Positions 47,501-54,626 of a stretch of DNA of 64,000 nt are shown here, piece by piece (the stretch's first letter is position 1; each line of letters starts with the position of its first letter). The translations under genes were made by a program, and so were the position numbers. The notes beneath the pieces were generated by a model, which ran no database searches, had not been told where the DNA came from, and saw only the letters and a program-made list of their open reading frames with translations. The DNA is from Bacteroides sp. UBA7333 (GTDB lineage Bacteria > Bacteroidota > Bacteroidia > Bacteroidales > Bacteroidaceae), in the NCBI GenBank assembly GCA_002471195.1, contig DKPN01000067.1, positions 39,328 to 103,327 of the forward strand, read 5' to 3'.

Positions 47501-47694
47501 AAATGTGGAGTCCCATGGCAATATCCGTTATTGGTGGTCTTTTGGTATCTACTATTTTAACATTGATTTATGTACCAACTATGTACTGCGTATTTGGTGG
47601 AGTAGGGGTTAAAAACCAGCGAAAAAAACTTCGTAAGAAGCGCGAAATGGAGGCATATTTCCAAGATCATAAAGCTGAGATTATCAAGAAATAA
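44536..47694 (+). CDS. RND multidrug efflux transporter (HAE1/AcrB type)
   Basis: 1,052 residues, the proton-driven inner membrane pump. Twelve membrane segments and two large periplasmic loops are visible. The start MSLYEGAVKRPIMTSL is typical. The proton-relay aspartate pair is in GMVVDDAIVVLEN (about residues 399-400), and the second half has LLGGIMLIGIVVKNGIVLID and STILTLIYVPTMYC. It is full length. Drug or detergent specificity cannot be read from the sequence. Confidence 0.96.
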   Translation: MSLYEGAVKRPIMTSLCFIAVMIFGLYSLSKLPIDLYPDIDTNTIMVMTAYPGASASDIENNVTRPLENTLNAVSNLKNITSRSSENISIITLEFEYGNDIDVLTNDVRDKLDMVSSQMPDDAETPIIFKFSTDMIPIVMLSVQANESQSALYKILDDRVVNPLARIPGVGTVSISGAPQREIQVYCDPIKLEAYNLTVESISSTIGAENRNIPGGNFDIGNETYSLRVEGEFKDSKLLEDIVVGTYNGANVYLRDIARVVDTVEERAQQTYNNGVQGAMIIVQKQSGANSVDISKKVAEALPKLQKSLPSDVKLGVIVDTSDNILNTIDSLTETVLYALLFVVIVVFLFLGRWRATLIICITIPLSLIASFIYLAVSGNTINIISLSSLSIAIGMVVDDAIVVLENVTSHIERGADPKQAAVHGTNEVAISVIASTLTMIAVFFPLTMVGGMSGVMFRQLGWMMCAIMFISTVAALSLTPMLCSQLLRLQKKQSRIFSLFFRPIEKVLDSLDAGYGHMLNWAVRHRTLVLVCCFGFFFLSLFCAKYIGSEFFPPQDNARIAVKLELPIGTRMELAQEMSDKLTKQWQAKYPGIMEVCNYTIGQADSDNVWASMQDNGPHIISFNIRLSDPDKRDLTLAQICDEMRDDLKKYPEFNKFQVIFGGSNQGMSAQASADFEIYGYNMVTTDSVAQDLKRQLLGVKGVSEVNISRSDYLPEYQVDFDREKLALHGLNLSTAATFLRNRINGATASKYREDGDEYDIKVRYAPEHRTSLEDIENILVYNNKGQAVRIKDVGKVIERFAPPTIERKNRERIVTVSAIISGVPMSDVVSAGNTIIDTIDKPDDVSIQIAGAYEDQQESFRDLGVLAIMIVLLVFIVMAAQFESLTYPFILMISVLFAFSGVLMALFITNTNLSVMSLLGGIMLIGIVVKNGIVLIDYTILCRERGQSVLNSVITAGKSRLRPVLMTTATTVLGMIPMALSTGQGSEMWSPMAISVIGGLLVSTILTLIYVPTMYCVFGGVGVKNQRKKLRKKREMEAYFQDHKAEIIKK

Positions 47695-47703
47695 TAATAA
47701 CCG

Positions 47704-47733
47704 ATTCTCTCTCAATAAATGTTGAGAGAGAAT
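47704..47733 (+). promoter_or_regulatory. Perfect hairpin between the RND gene and the PII-like gene
   Basis: ATTCTCTCTCAA (47704-47715) and TTGAGAGAGAAT (47722-47733) form a perfect 12-bp stem with a 6-base loop, starting 10 bases after the pump stop. There is no long T run, so an attenuator or an mRNA-processing site is more likely than a full terminator. The loop contains an ATG (47719) that is in frame with the next gene but unlikely to be used. Confidence 0.7.
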
Positions 47734-47751
47734 TTATACCATACAATGATT

Positions 47752-48045
47752 ATGAAATCAGTATTAATAACATTCGATCAGGCTTTTTACGAACGAATTA
47801 TATCTTTATTAGATCGTTTAAATTGTCGCGGATTTACATATTTAGATAAAGTGCAAGGTCGTGGCTCAAAAAAAGGCGAACCGCATTTTGGTACACATGC
47901 TTGGCCTGGAATGAATTCGGCCATCATAACTGTGGTGGATGAGTCTAGAGTAAACGCTTTGCTTGAAGCGCTTCGCAAGCTAGATCAGCAAAGTGAACAG
48001 CTCGGACTTCGTGCCTTTGTTTGGAATATTGAACAAAGCATCTAA
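47752..48045 (+). CDS. PII-like transporter-associated protein
   Basis: 97 residues when started at ATG 47752 (MKSVLITFDQAFYERII), which is preferred because upstream ATGs lie in a hairpin loop or two codons earlier. It resembles small proteins of the nitrogen-regulatory PII-like fold that are found behind RND pump genes in Bacteroidota. The middle part GRGSKKGEPHFGTHAWPGMN is distinctive, and the end has the pattern of a beta-alpha-beta unit. Role: possibly a sensor or modulator of the pump; unproven. Confidence 0.75.
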   Translation: MKSVLITFDQAFYERIISLLDRLNCRGFTYLDKVQGRGSKKGEPHFGTHAWPGMNSAIITVVDESRVNALLEALRKLDQQSEQLGLRAFVWNIEQSI

Positions 48046-48049
48046 AATA

Positions 48050-48096
48050 AAAATAGCCTCATCAATGATATGTCTTATTATTGGTGGGGCTATTTT
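48050..48096 (+). terminator. Terminator of the efflux operon
   Basis: AAAATAGCC (48050-48058) pairs with GGCTATTTT (48088-48096), and the stem continues imperfectly with TCATCAAT/ATTGGTGG. T-rich ends on both sides allow use by the converging channel gene as well. Confidence 0.7.
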
Positions 48097-48125
48097 CTAA
48101 CGTAAAAATATTGAGATTGATTTTA

Positions 48126-49016
48126 TCACTGATTCTGATCTTTTTTTTCAGACTCATCTTGTTGTGACGAAACTTCTTTACGAGTATCTTCTACCTCTTT
48201 CTTGGCCTCTTCGGCTACTTTTTTAGCTTCATCAGCTTCTTGTTTAGCCTCTTCTATTTTCTGATTCTGTTGTGGCTTTTCATTCTCATCATCGCTTCCA
48301 TCGCCATTTCCTTTGTTGTAATATAAACTTTTTTTCTTGTTTGCATTTTGAACCAAATCGGTTACGTATACAGTAAATATCGGAAACATCATCATCCCCA
48401 ACGCTGCCAATAATACTGATAAAACTCTACCGGTAATTGTCATAGCCGTAATGTTTGAACCTACAGTGGTAACATCCATACATGCCCACCACAAAGCATC
48501 ACCATAGTCATTGACTAATGGATTGATCTGATGTTCCAATACATAGAAGGTTAGGCTAGAGAAATATATAGTGGCAAAAAGCATGGTAGTATAAGATACA
48601 AACAAACTGGATGCTTTATTATAAGTGAGCCAACCCACTACAATCGCAAGTGCATATCCTCCTCTCACCAATGGAATGAATCTTATTAAATACATTGTTT
48701 CTGTCGAAAATGTCCATCCATAATGATTAATGATGCTCAAATAGGGTATTGATATAACAAGAAATATAAAGTGCGATCGAATGTAAATCCATTTTCGTTG
48801 AGCCATAAATAACTCTACGAAAAATACAAATATAAACCATATACAAATCCATAATTGAATTTGCATGAAGGATGATTCTTTATAAAATTGTGTATTCTTA
48901 TATGTATCAATCGATAGACTGACAATTAAAAATAAGGAAAGAAATAAGACAGAAAGATGTAGTATAAGATAGATACCTTTCTTTCCCCATAAACTTTTTA
49001 TAGCATCAATAAGCAT
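48126..49016 (-). CDS. Potassium-channel-like ion channel protein
   Basis: 296 residues with six or so hydrophobic segments, then a pore helix and filter, and a cytoplasmic tail. The pore region reads DALWWACMDVTTVGSNIT: the usual TVGYGD filter is replaced by TVGSN. A last membrane segment (VLSVLLAALGMMMFPIFTVYVT) follows. From about residue 230 the tail is Lys/Glu/Gln-rich and likely coiled coil (EEAKQEADEAKKVAEEAKK). It is a member of the Ion_trans_2-type family, but ion choice is uncertain because of the filter. Confidence 0.78.
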   Translation of the reverse strand: MLIDAIKSLWGKKGIYLILHLSVLFLSLFLIVSLSIDTYKNTQFYKESSFMQIQLWICIWFIFVFFVELFMAQRKWIYIRSHFIFLVISIPYLSIINHYGWTFSTETMYLIRFIPLVRGGYALAIVVGWLTYNKASSLFVSYTTMLFATIYFSSLTFYVLEHQINPLVNDYGDALWWACMDVTTVGSNITAMTITGRVLSVLLAALGMMMFPIFTVYVTDLVQNANKKKSLYYNKGNGDGSDDENEKPQQNQKIEEAKQEADEAKKVAEEAKKEVEDTRKEVSSQQDESEKKDQNQ

Positions 49017-49161
49017 ATTGGGTTTCGATTAAAATTATTTTTATTGTTTTTTTAAAAACAACCATGAATACGATTTGGTTTAAATACTCTGATAATAAGA
49101 CATCTGTTGTTTGAGAATAAACTTTTTGTGGAAAGAATTCAAACTTTTTTGTTGTTTTGTA

Positions 49162-49191
49162 TTGCAGATATGCAAAAAAGCACTATATTTG
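49162..49191 (+). promoter_or_regulatory. Promoter of tRNA-Phe
   Basis: TTG (49162-49164) and TATATTTG (49184-49191, perfect TAnnTTTG) are 19 bases apart. The tRNA begins 23 bases after the -7 box. Confidence 0.7.
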
Positions 49192-49213
49192 CACACGTAA
49201 AAAACATAGTGAT

Positions 49214-49286
49214 GGTACCATAGCTCAGTTGGTAGAGCAAAGGACTGAAAATCCTTGTGTCCCCGGTTCGATTCCTGGTGGTACCA
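49214..49286 (+). tRNA. tRNA-Phe (anticodon GAA)
   Basis: 73 bases. Acceptor stem GGTACCA pairs with TGGTACC, the discriminator base is A and CCA is not encoded. D arm GCTC...GAGC, anticodon stem AAGGA/TCCTT with loop CTGAAAA (anticodon GAA), T loop TTCGATT. The T stem CCCGG/CCTGG has one C-U mismatch in its middle. A terminator follows 24 bases later. Confidence 0.95.
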
Positions 49287-49309
49287 CACCTTTTAGGTGT
49301 TCAGATGTT

Positions 49310-49342
49310 GAGTTTAACATGAGTTGTTAAGCTCTTTTTTTT
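49310..49342 (+). terminator. Terminator of tRNA-Phe
   Basis: GAGTTTAAC (49310-49318) and GTTAAGCTC (49326-49334) form a 9-bp stem with one wobble and a 7-base loop, followed by eight Ts. It shows that the tRNA is a single-gene transcript and that the TTG at 49324 cannot start the next gene. Confidence 0.85.
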
Positions 49343-49395
49343 TCACTGTACTTTCCTTTATACTATTAAATAGCAAATCCACTAAAATATTCGAT

Positions 49396-49581
49396 ATGAA
49401 ACTTGAAGATGTTATCGTTGAAGGTTTGGTCTTCAAAGGCAAAAAAGAAGGACCTAGACAAGATGAGAATAAGGTGAAGACAAAGGCTAAGAAAACAACT
49501 TATATTCGAGGCCAACATGGATCGGGAGCTGCAAAAATGAAAGCCGAAATCCGTCGTAAACGTGCAAATCGCCATAAATAA
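49396..49581 (+). CDS. Small basic protein of unknown function
   Basis: 61 residues: MKLEDVIVEGLVFKGKKEGP then a Lys/Arg-rich part ending KAEIRRKRANRHK. No membrane segment or signal peptide. The frame is open back to a TTG at 49324, but that start lies inside the tRNA terminator, so the ATG at 49396 is chosen. I do not recognise the family. The high charge and small size suggest nucleic acid or ribosome binding, which is inference only. It has its own terminator. Confidence 0.6.
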   Translation: MKLEDVIVEGLVFKGKKEGPRQDENKVKTKAKKTTYIRGQHGSGAAKMKAEIRRKRANRHK

Positions 49582-49587
49582 TAAAAA

Positions 49588-49625
49588 AGAAGGGCTTACC
49601 GGCAAGGTAAGCCCTTCTTTTTTAT
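49588..49625. terminator. Bidirectional terminator
   Basis: AGAAGGGCTTACC (49588-49600) and GGTAAGCCCTTCT (49606-49618) form a perfect 13-bp stem with a 5-base loop; A run before and T run after let it work in both directions, for the small basic protein and for the converging VOC gene. Confidence 0.92.
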
Positions 49626-49999
49626 TTCATAGGAAGTATTTCAATCCAATAATCATCTGGGTCGTTAATAAAATAGAGTCCCATTTCTGTATTTTCGAAA
49701 CATACGCATCCCATCTCTTTGTGGAATTGGCGTACCTGATCATAATCTTCAGCTACTCTAATGCATAAATGGCTTTCGTTTTCACCCAGTTCATATGCTT
49801 CAGTATGATCTCTCAACCAAGTCAGCTCTAATAAAAAACTACTGCTGGTATCGGATAAGTAAACCAATGTGAACGATCCATCGGCAGCTTCTTTTTTGTG
49901 ATGTACCGTAAAGCCTAATGCTTTTTCGTAGAAAGCAATACTTTTATCTAAATTGGTAACATTGATATTAAAATGGTCGAATTTTCCTGTAATCTTCAT
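49622..49999 (-). CDS. VOC-family protein, glyoxalase I-like
   Basis: 125 residues with two beta-alpha-beta-beta-beta units. Metal ligand candidates match glyoxalase I: His in GKFDHFNINV, Glu in LLELTWLRD, His in NESHLCIRV and Glu in DDYWIEILP. The first unit carries DLDKSIAFYEKALGF-like sequence (here NLDKSIAFYEKALGF). Glyoxalase I would detoxify methylglyoxal, but bacteria without glutathione use other thiols or other substrates, so lactoylglutathione lyase is a family label only. Last of three closely spaced minus-strand genes. Confidence 0.8.
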   Translation of the reverse strand: MKITGKFDHFNINVTNLDKSIAFYEKALGFTVHHKKEAADGSFTLVYLSDTSSSFLLELTWLRDHTEAYELGENESHLCIRVAEDYDQVRQFHKEMGCVCFENTEMGLYFINDPDDYWIEILPMK

Positions 50000-50021
50000 T
50001 GTGTATCTATTTTATTATAAT

Positions 50022-51077
50022 TTATTCGCTTATCCAAGCTTTAACAATTTTTCCAACAAATGTTCGTGGTTGTCCTTCATATACCGGAGGCGTGGGCATT
50101 TTTTTGCACTCTAATACCACCGATGGTTCTTTCGAATCGGTCGGAATAAATCTCACCGTGTAGTTTTCAGCACTTTCTACCGCTTCAAAGGGTTGGTCGG
50201 GCGATAGAATGGTAAATATAACCGGTTGACTATCTACTGTGCCTATTGATCCGCCAGCATTAGCTGTTATTGTTGTCATGTTGTATATATCCTCACCGAT
50301 GCTTATCACCAACCTGCCTTTGCCTATTTGGATAGCCGATTTAGGTATGCTCAAAGGTGCTACCTCTTTTAATTCGGTTTGCTTTGCAGTGGTAGGTGTA
50401 GTAATTGTTGAGTTTGATTGAACCGCTTGTTCACTTTGCTTCAAAGGTGTTATAGTTTCCATTTGCACAGCTTTGCGAATCGTTTTACCCGATTCGGAAG
50501 TTGCCCCTATACTTGTTCCGGCTTCCTTGAATAAGCTATTTACAAAATCTACGGTTTTTACTCTCCATTTTTCAAGACCTAAAACCATTTTTGTTTTAGC
50601 TTTATTTAGAGCCATTTTGTCTACAATCCATTCATCGGCCGAATATTTTTCTTTTTCTCTATAGGTGTATCTTATTTTTTCAACCTCCATTTTGCATGAA
50701 TCGTTTTCACACAATATGCTTATTTGATAGTTGATCAAAGTTCGGTCAAGCGCTAGAGCCGATGATTTAAAGACGAGCCACTCTTCACCTATACCGGCAA
50801 TTTGTCCCAATTCTGCATTTTGATAAACTACTCTGCTGTTTTGATTTTCGTTTTCTGCCAAACGCTTTTCAAGCCAGTTTAGCATTGAATGATATAGTTC
50901 ATCTTTGGTTGCCCCAGGTACATTGAATACTTGAGAAAAAACGACTTTACCATCTATTTCCGGAACTGCTCCAACGAGATATTTCGTTTTATCTAGTTGC
51001 CCATTTTTCTGTGCCGAAGCATCGAAATTATATATCTGCAATGCTATTAGTGCTAGGCAAACAATTGATTTCTTCAT
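50022..51077 (-). CDS. Secreted DUF4468-type protein
   Basis: 351 residues with a signal peptide (KKSIVCLALIALQIYNFDASA). The first half (about residues 35-180) fits the DUF4468 domain, a fold seen in many secreted Bacteroidota proteins: KVVFSQVFNVPGATKDELYH, then NAELGQIAGIGEE and CKMEVEKIRYTYREKEKY. A Thr/Gln-rich linker (about 190-240) leads to a second beta-rich part. Function unknown. It lies 12 bases after the metallo-hydrolase gene and 22 before the VOC gene. Confidence 0.75.
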   Translation of the reverse strand: MKKSIVCLALIALQIYNFDASAQKNGQLDKTKYLVGAVPEIDGKVVFSQVFNVPGATKDELYHSMLNWLEKRLAENENQNSRVVYQNAELGQIAGIGEEWLVFKSSALALDRTLINYQISILCENDSCKMEVEKIRYTYREKEKYSADEWIVDKMALNKAKTKMVLGLEKWRVKTVDFVNSLFKEAGTSIGATSESGKTIRKAVQMETITPLKQSEQAVQSNSTITTPTTAKQTELKEVAPLSIPKSAIQIGKGRLVISIGEDIYNMTTITANAGGSIGTVDSQPVIFTILSPDQPFEAVESAENYTVRFIPTDSKEPSVVLECKKMPTPPVYEGQPRTFVGKIVKAWISE

Positions 51078-51089
51078 GTTTTATAATAT

Positions 51090-51821
51090 TTATTTGTTGA
51101 TTTCGAATATTTCTCCTCTATGTTGGATCTCTAAAAAACGACATCCGTTTTTTTCTGCTATGGCTTCAAAGTCGTTTGCAGCCTTATAAGTAGAGTCGAA
51201 ATGCATAGGTACAAATATACTTGTTTTTATTTTTTCAACGAATTGTTGTGCACCTTTATAATAGTTCTTTCCCATGCGGTTATCTACCGGAAACATGGCA
51301 ATATCAACCTGTTTTGTATACTTATAAATGTTTTCTAGTTCATTCAAAAATTCTAGGTTGGCTTTTTCTATTTCTTCGAGGGTTGACTCTTCGCTCCAAT
51401 GCCAGTTATTTAAATCGCCGGCATGAAATATTCGGCAATTTGCAATATCTATCATAAACGAAATTCCAATATCAGTCGATCCGCATGCATGTATCTTAAT
51501 AGTGCTATCTTTATATTCCTCGCCTTTATTTAAAAAAATAGCATCATTGGCTTTTGCCTTATGATTGTCTCGGATGTCAGAAGAGAATATATACACGATA
51601 TCTTCATGTAGCTTTTTCCATTCCAATATTTCGGGATTAAAATGATCGGGATGCGAGTGAGTGGATAATACGTATAGTTTTCCGGATTTCTTTAAAAGAT
51701 AGTCATGTACAATGCCGTGGTTGTATGCTGTATCAGACGAGTCTTTAAAATAATCAATAATGATAGTGGTATTCTCCAATTCTATGGCAAAGCCACTGTG
51801 GTATATATAATCTAACTTCAT
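51090..51821 (-). CDS. Metallo-beta-lactamase-fold hydrolase
   Basis: 243 residues. The zinc motif HxHxDH is seen in STHSHPDHFNPEI, further ligands in IFHAGDLNNWHWSE and FVPMHFDSTY. It belongs to the UlaG/YcbL-like group of small MBL-fold enzymes by size and pattern, but the substrate is unknown. First gene of a three-gene minus-strand unit with a DUF4468 protein and a VOC protein. Confidence 0.85.
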   Translation of the reverse strand: MKLDYIYHSGFAIELENTTIIIDYFKDSSDTAYNHGIVHDYLLKKSGKLYVLSTHSHPDHFNPEILEWKKLHEDIVYIFSSDIRDNHKAKANDAIFLNKGEEYKDSTIKIHACGSTDIGISFMIDIANCRIFHAGDLNNWHWSEESTLEEIEKANLEFLNELENIYKYTKQVDIAMFPVDNRMGKNYYKGAQQFVEKIKTSIFVPMHFDSTYKAANDFEAIAEKNGCRFLEIQHRGEIFEINK

Positions 51822-51907
51822 AATACTGTATTAATGAAGGCAATATTACTCATAATTTCACTCAAAACAAAATAAATAGATGATATACATTTTGTTATAA
51901 AACAGAA

Positions 51908-51931
51908 ATCCCGAAACGGAAGTCTCGGGAT
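51908..51931 (-). terminator. Terminator of the D-lactate dehydrogenase gene
   Basis: On the minus strand ATCCCGA and TCGGGAT form a perfect 7-bp stem with a 10-base loop, followed by TT and a few more Ts. It lies 35 bases after the dehydrogenase stop. Confidence 0.6.
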
Positions 51932-51937
51932 ATATCG

Positions 51938-51945
51938 CAAAGGTA
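51938..51945 (-). promoter_or_regulatory. Candidate -7 box of the MBL-DUF4468-VOC unit
   Basis: The minus strand reads TACCTTTG, a perfect TAnnTTTG, but it lies between the dehydrogenase stop and its terminator hairpin, so the predicted transcript would start at that hairpin. No -33 element was seen. Confidence 0.4.
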
Positions 51946-51965
51946 AATAATTTTTTATTAGGTTT

Positions 51966-52976
51966 TTAATAATGTTTTTGCACCTCATTGGTCAACGTTT
52001 TGCTTTCAATAAAGCTACGCACATTCGACAATGTTGTTTCGGCAATATTGTCTAAAGCTTCTTTGGTAAAATAAGCCTGATGTGAAGTTACAATTACATT
52101 ATTGAATGAAATTAAGCGAGCTAATGTATCATCGGTAATGATTTTATCAGATTGATCTTCATAAAATAATGTTCCTTCCTCCTCATATACATCTAGTCCT
52201 GCCGAACCTATTTTCTTTGATTTGAGTCCTTCTATCAATGCCGTTGTATGAATTAATTGTCCTCTGCCCGTATTAATTATCATTACACCGTCTTTCATTT
52301 TGCCGATCGACTCCTCGTTTATCATATATTTATTTTCGTTGGTCAGCGGACAGTGTAAGGTGATAATATCGGATGTCTTGTATAGCTCATCTAACGTGGT
52401 GTACGTCATTGGGTAATTTTTTGCAAACTCATTATCAGGATATAAATCATAAGCAATGATTTTCATGCCAAAACCTGTTAGTATTTGGATTAATATTTTT
52501 GCAATCTTTCCAGTGCCAATCACGCCTACTGTTTTACCATGCATATCAAAACCTAATAAGCCATGTAGCGAAAAATTGCCATCTCGAGTACGCCATACTG
52601 CTCTTGGTATCTTTCGATTGAGCGATAACATTAATGCCACGGTGTATTCTGCTGTTGCATAAGGCGAATATGCTGGTACATTAACCACTTTAATGTTATT
52701 GGCAGCACAAGCTTCTAAATCTACATTATTATATCCTGCACATCTTAGTGCAATCACTTTCACGCCGTTTGCAGCCATTGTTTTGATGATATCTTTGTCG
52801 GCTATATCATTTACGAAGATGCAAACAATTTCTATTCCTTTCGTTAAGGCTACATTATTTTTATTTAAATGGCCTTTAAAGAAAACAAGTTCATATCCAA
52901 AATGACTGTTCTTTTCATTAAATGTTGATTCATCATATGATTTTGAACCGAAAAATGCAATTTTATGAGCTTCCAT
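51966..52976 (-). CDS. ldhA: D-lactate dehydrogenase (2-hydroxyacid dehydrogenase)
   Basis: 336 residues, NAD-dependent reduction of pyruvate to D-lactate in the cytoplasm. The dinucleotide motif is GVIGTGKIAKIL (about residue 150). The catalytic triad region shows Arg in IINTGRGQLIHT, Glu in LDVYEEEGTLFYED, and His in VIVTSHQAYFTKEAL; the last two stretches are typical of fermentative LdhA rather than of phosphoglycerate dehydrogenase. Single-gene transcript, divergent from the outer membrane protein gene. Confidence 0.92.
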   Translation of the reverse strand: MEAHKIAFFGSKSYDESTFNEKNSHFGYELVFFKGHLNKNNVALTKGIEIVCIFVNDIADKDIIKTMAANGVKVIALRCAGYNNVDLEACAANNIKVVNVPAYSPYATAEYTVALMLSLNRKIPRAVWRTRDGNFSLHGLLGFDMHGKTVGVIGTGKIAKILIQILTGFGMKIIAYDLYPDNEFAKNYPMTYTTLDELYKTSDIITLHCPLTNENKYMINEESIGKMKDGVMIINTGRGQLIHTTALIEGLKSKKIGSAGLDVYEEEGTLFYEDQSDKIITDDTLARLISFNNVIVTSHQAYFTKEALDNIAETTLSNVRSFIESKTLTNEVQKHY

Positions 52977-53153
52977 ATAGAATGTTTTACGTTTCCATTT
53001 AAACGAATTTTGCTAAGTATTGTTTGTCATTTACCTTGTTTATTTATTCCAATTAACATGATATGTTTTAAATGAAACTAATAAAACTCTATTAGTTTGA
53101 GTGAATTTCTAGAAATAATTGCACATAAATACTATTGTTGTGCAAATAAGTTG

Positions 53154-53161
53154 TACCTTTG
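53154..53161 (+). promoter_or_regulatory. -7 box of the OmpP1-type gene
   Basis: TACCTTTG fits TAnnTTTG, 19 bases before the first ATG and 31 before the second. A TTG at 53135-53137 is upstream at a slightly short spacing of 16 bases. Confidence 0.55.
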
Positions 53162-53179
53162 CGCCCGAATTAATTTAAA

Positions 53180-54535
53180 ATGATATTCAAAATGAAAAAA
53201 ATTACTCTGATAGCTATCCTTTGCATGATAGTTGTAATTCCAACCTTTGCGGGTGGCTATTTAACAAATACCAATCAAAACATTGCATTTCTTCGTATGG
53301 TAGCACGTGGTGCTTCTACTGAGATCGATGCGGTCTATTCTAATCCAGCTGGTCTTGGATTTATGGCTAATGAAGGTTTTCATATTTCGTTGAATGGTCA
53401 AAGTGCATATCAAACTCGCGAGATCACAGCCGACTTTTTGACTTATACCACAGAAGGTGGTAAACCTGCTACTACACCTTTTAACCGTCATTTTAAAGGT
53501 ACTGCTTCAGCACCTTTTATACCAAGTGTACAAGCTGCTTATAAAATGGGTAAGTGGGCCTTTTCTGGTAGTTTTGCTGTAACAGGCGGTGGTGGAAAAG
53601 CCTCTTTTGATCAAGGCTTGCCTATGTTTTATGCTTTGACGATGGCAGGTATATACAGTCAGTCTAAAGGTTTGATTAAACCAGGAATGTATGATGTAAA
53701 AAGTGCTATGGACGGAACGCAATATATATTCGGTCTACAGTTGGGTGCAACTTACCGTGTGTTAGATTGGTTGTCGGTATTTGCGGGTGGACGCATGAAC
53801 TATGTTAGTGCCGGTTATAAAGGATACGTAAAAGCTACCCTTGATCCTAAGTTTGATGCAATGGCTCAATTATTGCCAAATGGTTCTACATTAGTTGATA
53901 TGGCTTTGGATGTTGATCAAAGTGGTTGGGGAGTAACCCCTATTATCGGTTTCGATGCTAAATTCGGTAATTTTAATTTTGCTACGAAATATGAGTTTCA
54001 AACACACTTGAACATTGAAAATAAAACAAAAGAAAATACAACCGGTATGCCGGCTTACGACCATGGTGTAAATACACCGAATGATATTCCTGCATTCCTT
54101 TCAATTGCTGCGAATTATAAATTCTTACCTAATTTGAATGCTTCTGTTGAATATCATCATTTTTTCGATAAGAATGCAGGTATGGCAGATGACAAACAAA
54201 AAACGCTTAAGCACGGTACACACGAATACTTAGCGGGTATTGAGTGGGATGTTATTAAATTGTTGACATTGAGCGGTGGTTTCCAATACACAGATTATGG
54301 TTTATCAGATGCATTCCAAGGCGATACAAGTTTTTCTTGTGATTCTTACTCATTAGGTTTTGGTGCTAAGTTTAATGTTAATTCAAAATTGGGTATTAAC
54401 GTAGCTTATTTCTGGACTAATTATAAAGACTATACTAAAAACGAAGCTAGTTATAGCGGAACAGGTTTGCCGGGAACAAATGTTTATTCACGTACGAATA
54501 AAGTATTTGGTGTAGGCGTTGATTACCGTTTCTAA
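53180..54535 (+). CDS. OmpP1/FadL/TodX-type outer membrane protein
   Basis: 451 residues, a long-chain fatty acid or hydrophobic-compound channel in the outer membrane. A signal peptide (ITLIAILCMIVVIPTFAGG) starts the protein; the second ATG at 53192 (MKKITLIAI) may be the true start. The N-terminal plug pattern RMVARGASTEIDAVYSNPAG is diagnostic (the NPA motif), and the C-terminus ends in FGVGVDYRF, as expected for barrel insertion. Substrate not known. A terminator follows. Confidence 0.85.
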   Translation: MIFKMKKITLIAILCMIVVIPTFAGGYLTNTNQNIAFLRMVARGASTEIDAVYSNPAGLGFMANEGFHISLNGQSAYQTREITADFLTYTTEGGKPATTPFNRHFKGTASAPFIPSVQAAYKMGKWAFSGSFAVTGGGGKASFDQGLPMFYALTMAGIYSQSKGLIKPGMYDVKSAMDGTQYIFGLQLGATYRVLDWLSVFAGGRMNYVSAGYKGYVKATLDPKFDAMAQLLPNGSTLVDMALDVDQSGWGVTPIIGFDAKFGNFNFATKYEFQTHLNIENKTKENTTGMPAYDHGVNTPNDIPAFLSIAANYKFLPNLNASVEYHHFFDKNAGMADDKQKTLKHGTHEYLAGIEWDVIKLLTLSGGFQYTDYGLSDAFQGDTSFSCDSYSLGFGAKFNVNSKLGINVAYFWTNYKDYTKNEASYSGTGLPGTNVYSRTNKVFGVGVDYRF

Positions 54536-54558
54536 TATAAAATTTATACCCTATAAAA

Positions 54559-54605
54559 ACTCCGGCTATCTCATCATTGATTGATGGATAGCCGGAGTCG
54601 TTTTA
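54559..54605. terminator. Terminator between two converging outer membrane genes
   Basis: ACTCCGGCTATC (54559-54570) and GATAGCCGGAGT (54587-54598) form a perfect 12-bp stem, followed by CGTTTT. The flank TAAAAA on the left supports use from the minus strand too. Confidence 0.85.
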
Positions 54606-54626
54606 TATAGAGATAAGGTAATATGC

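Noticed and set aside
49324..49395. N-terminal extension of the small basic protein from a TTG start
   Set aside because: The TTG and following codons form the stem and T run of the tRNA-Phe terminator.
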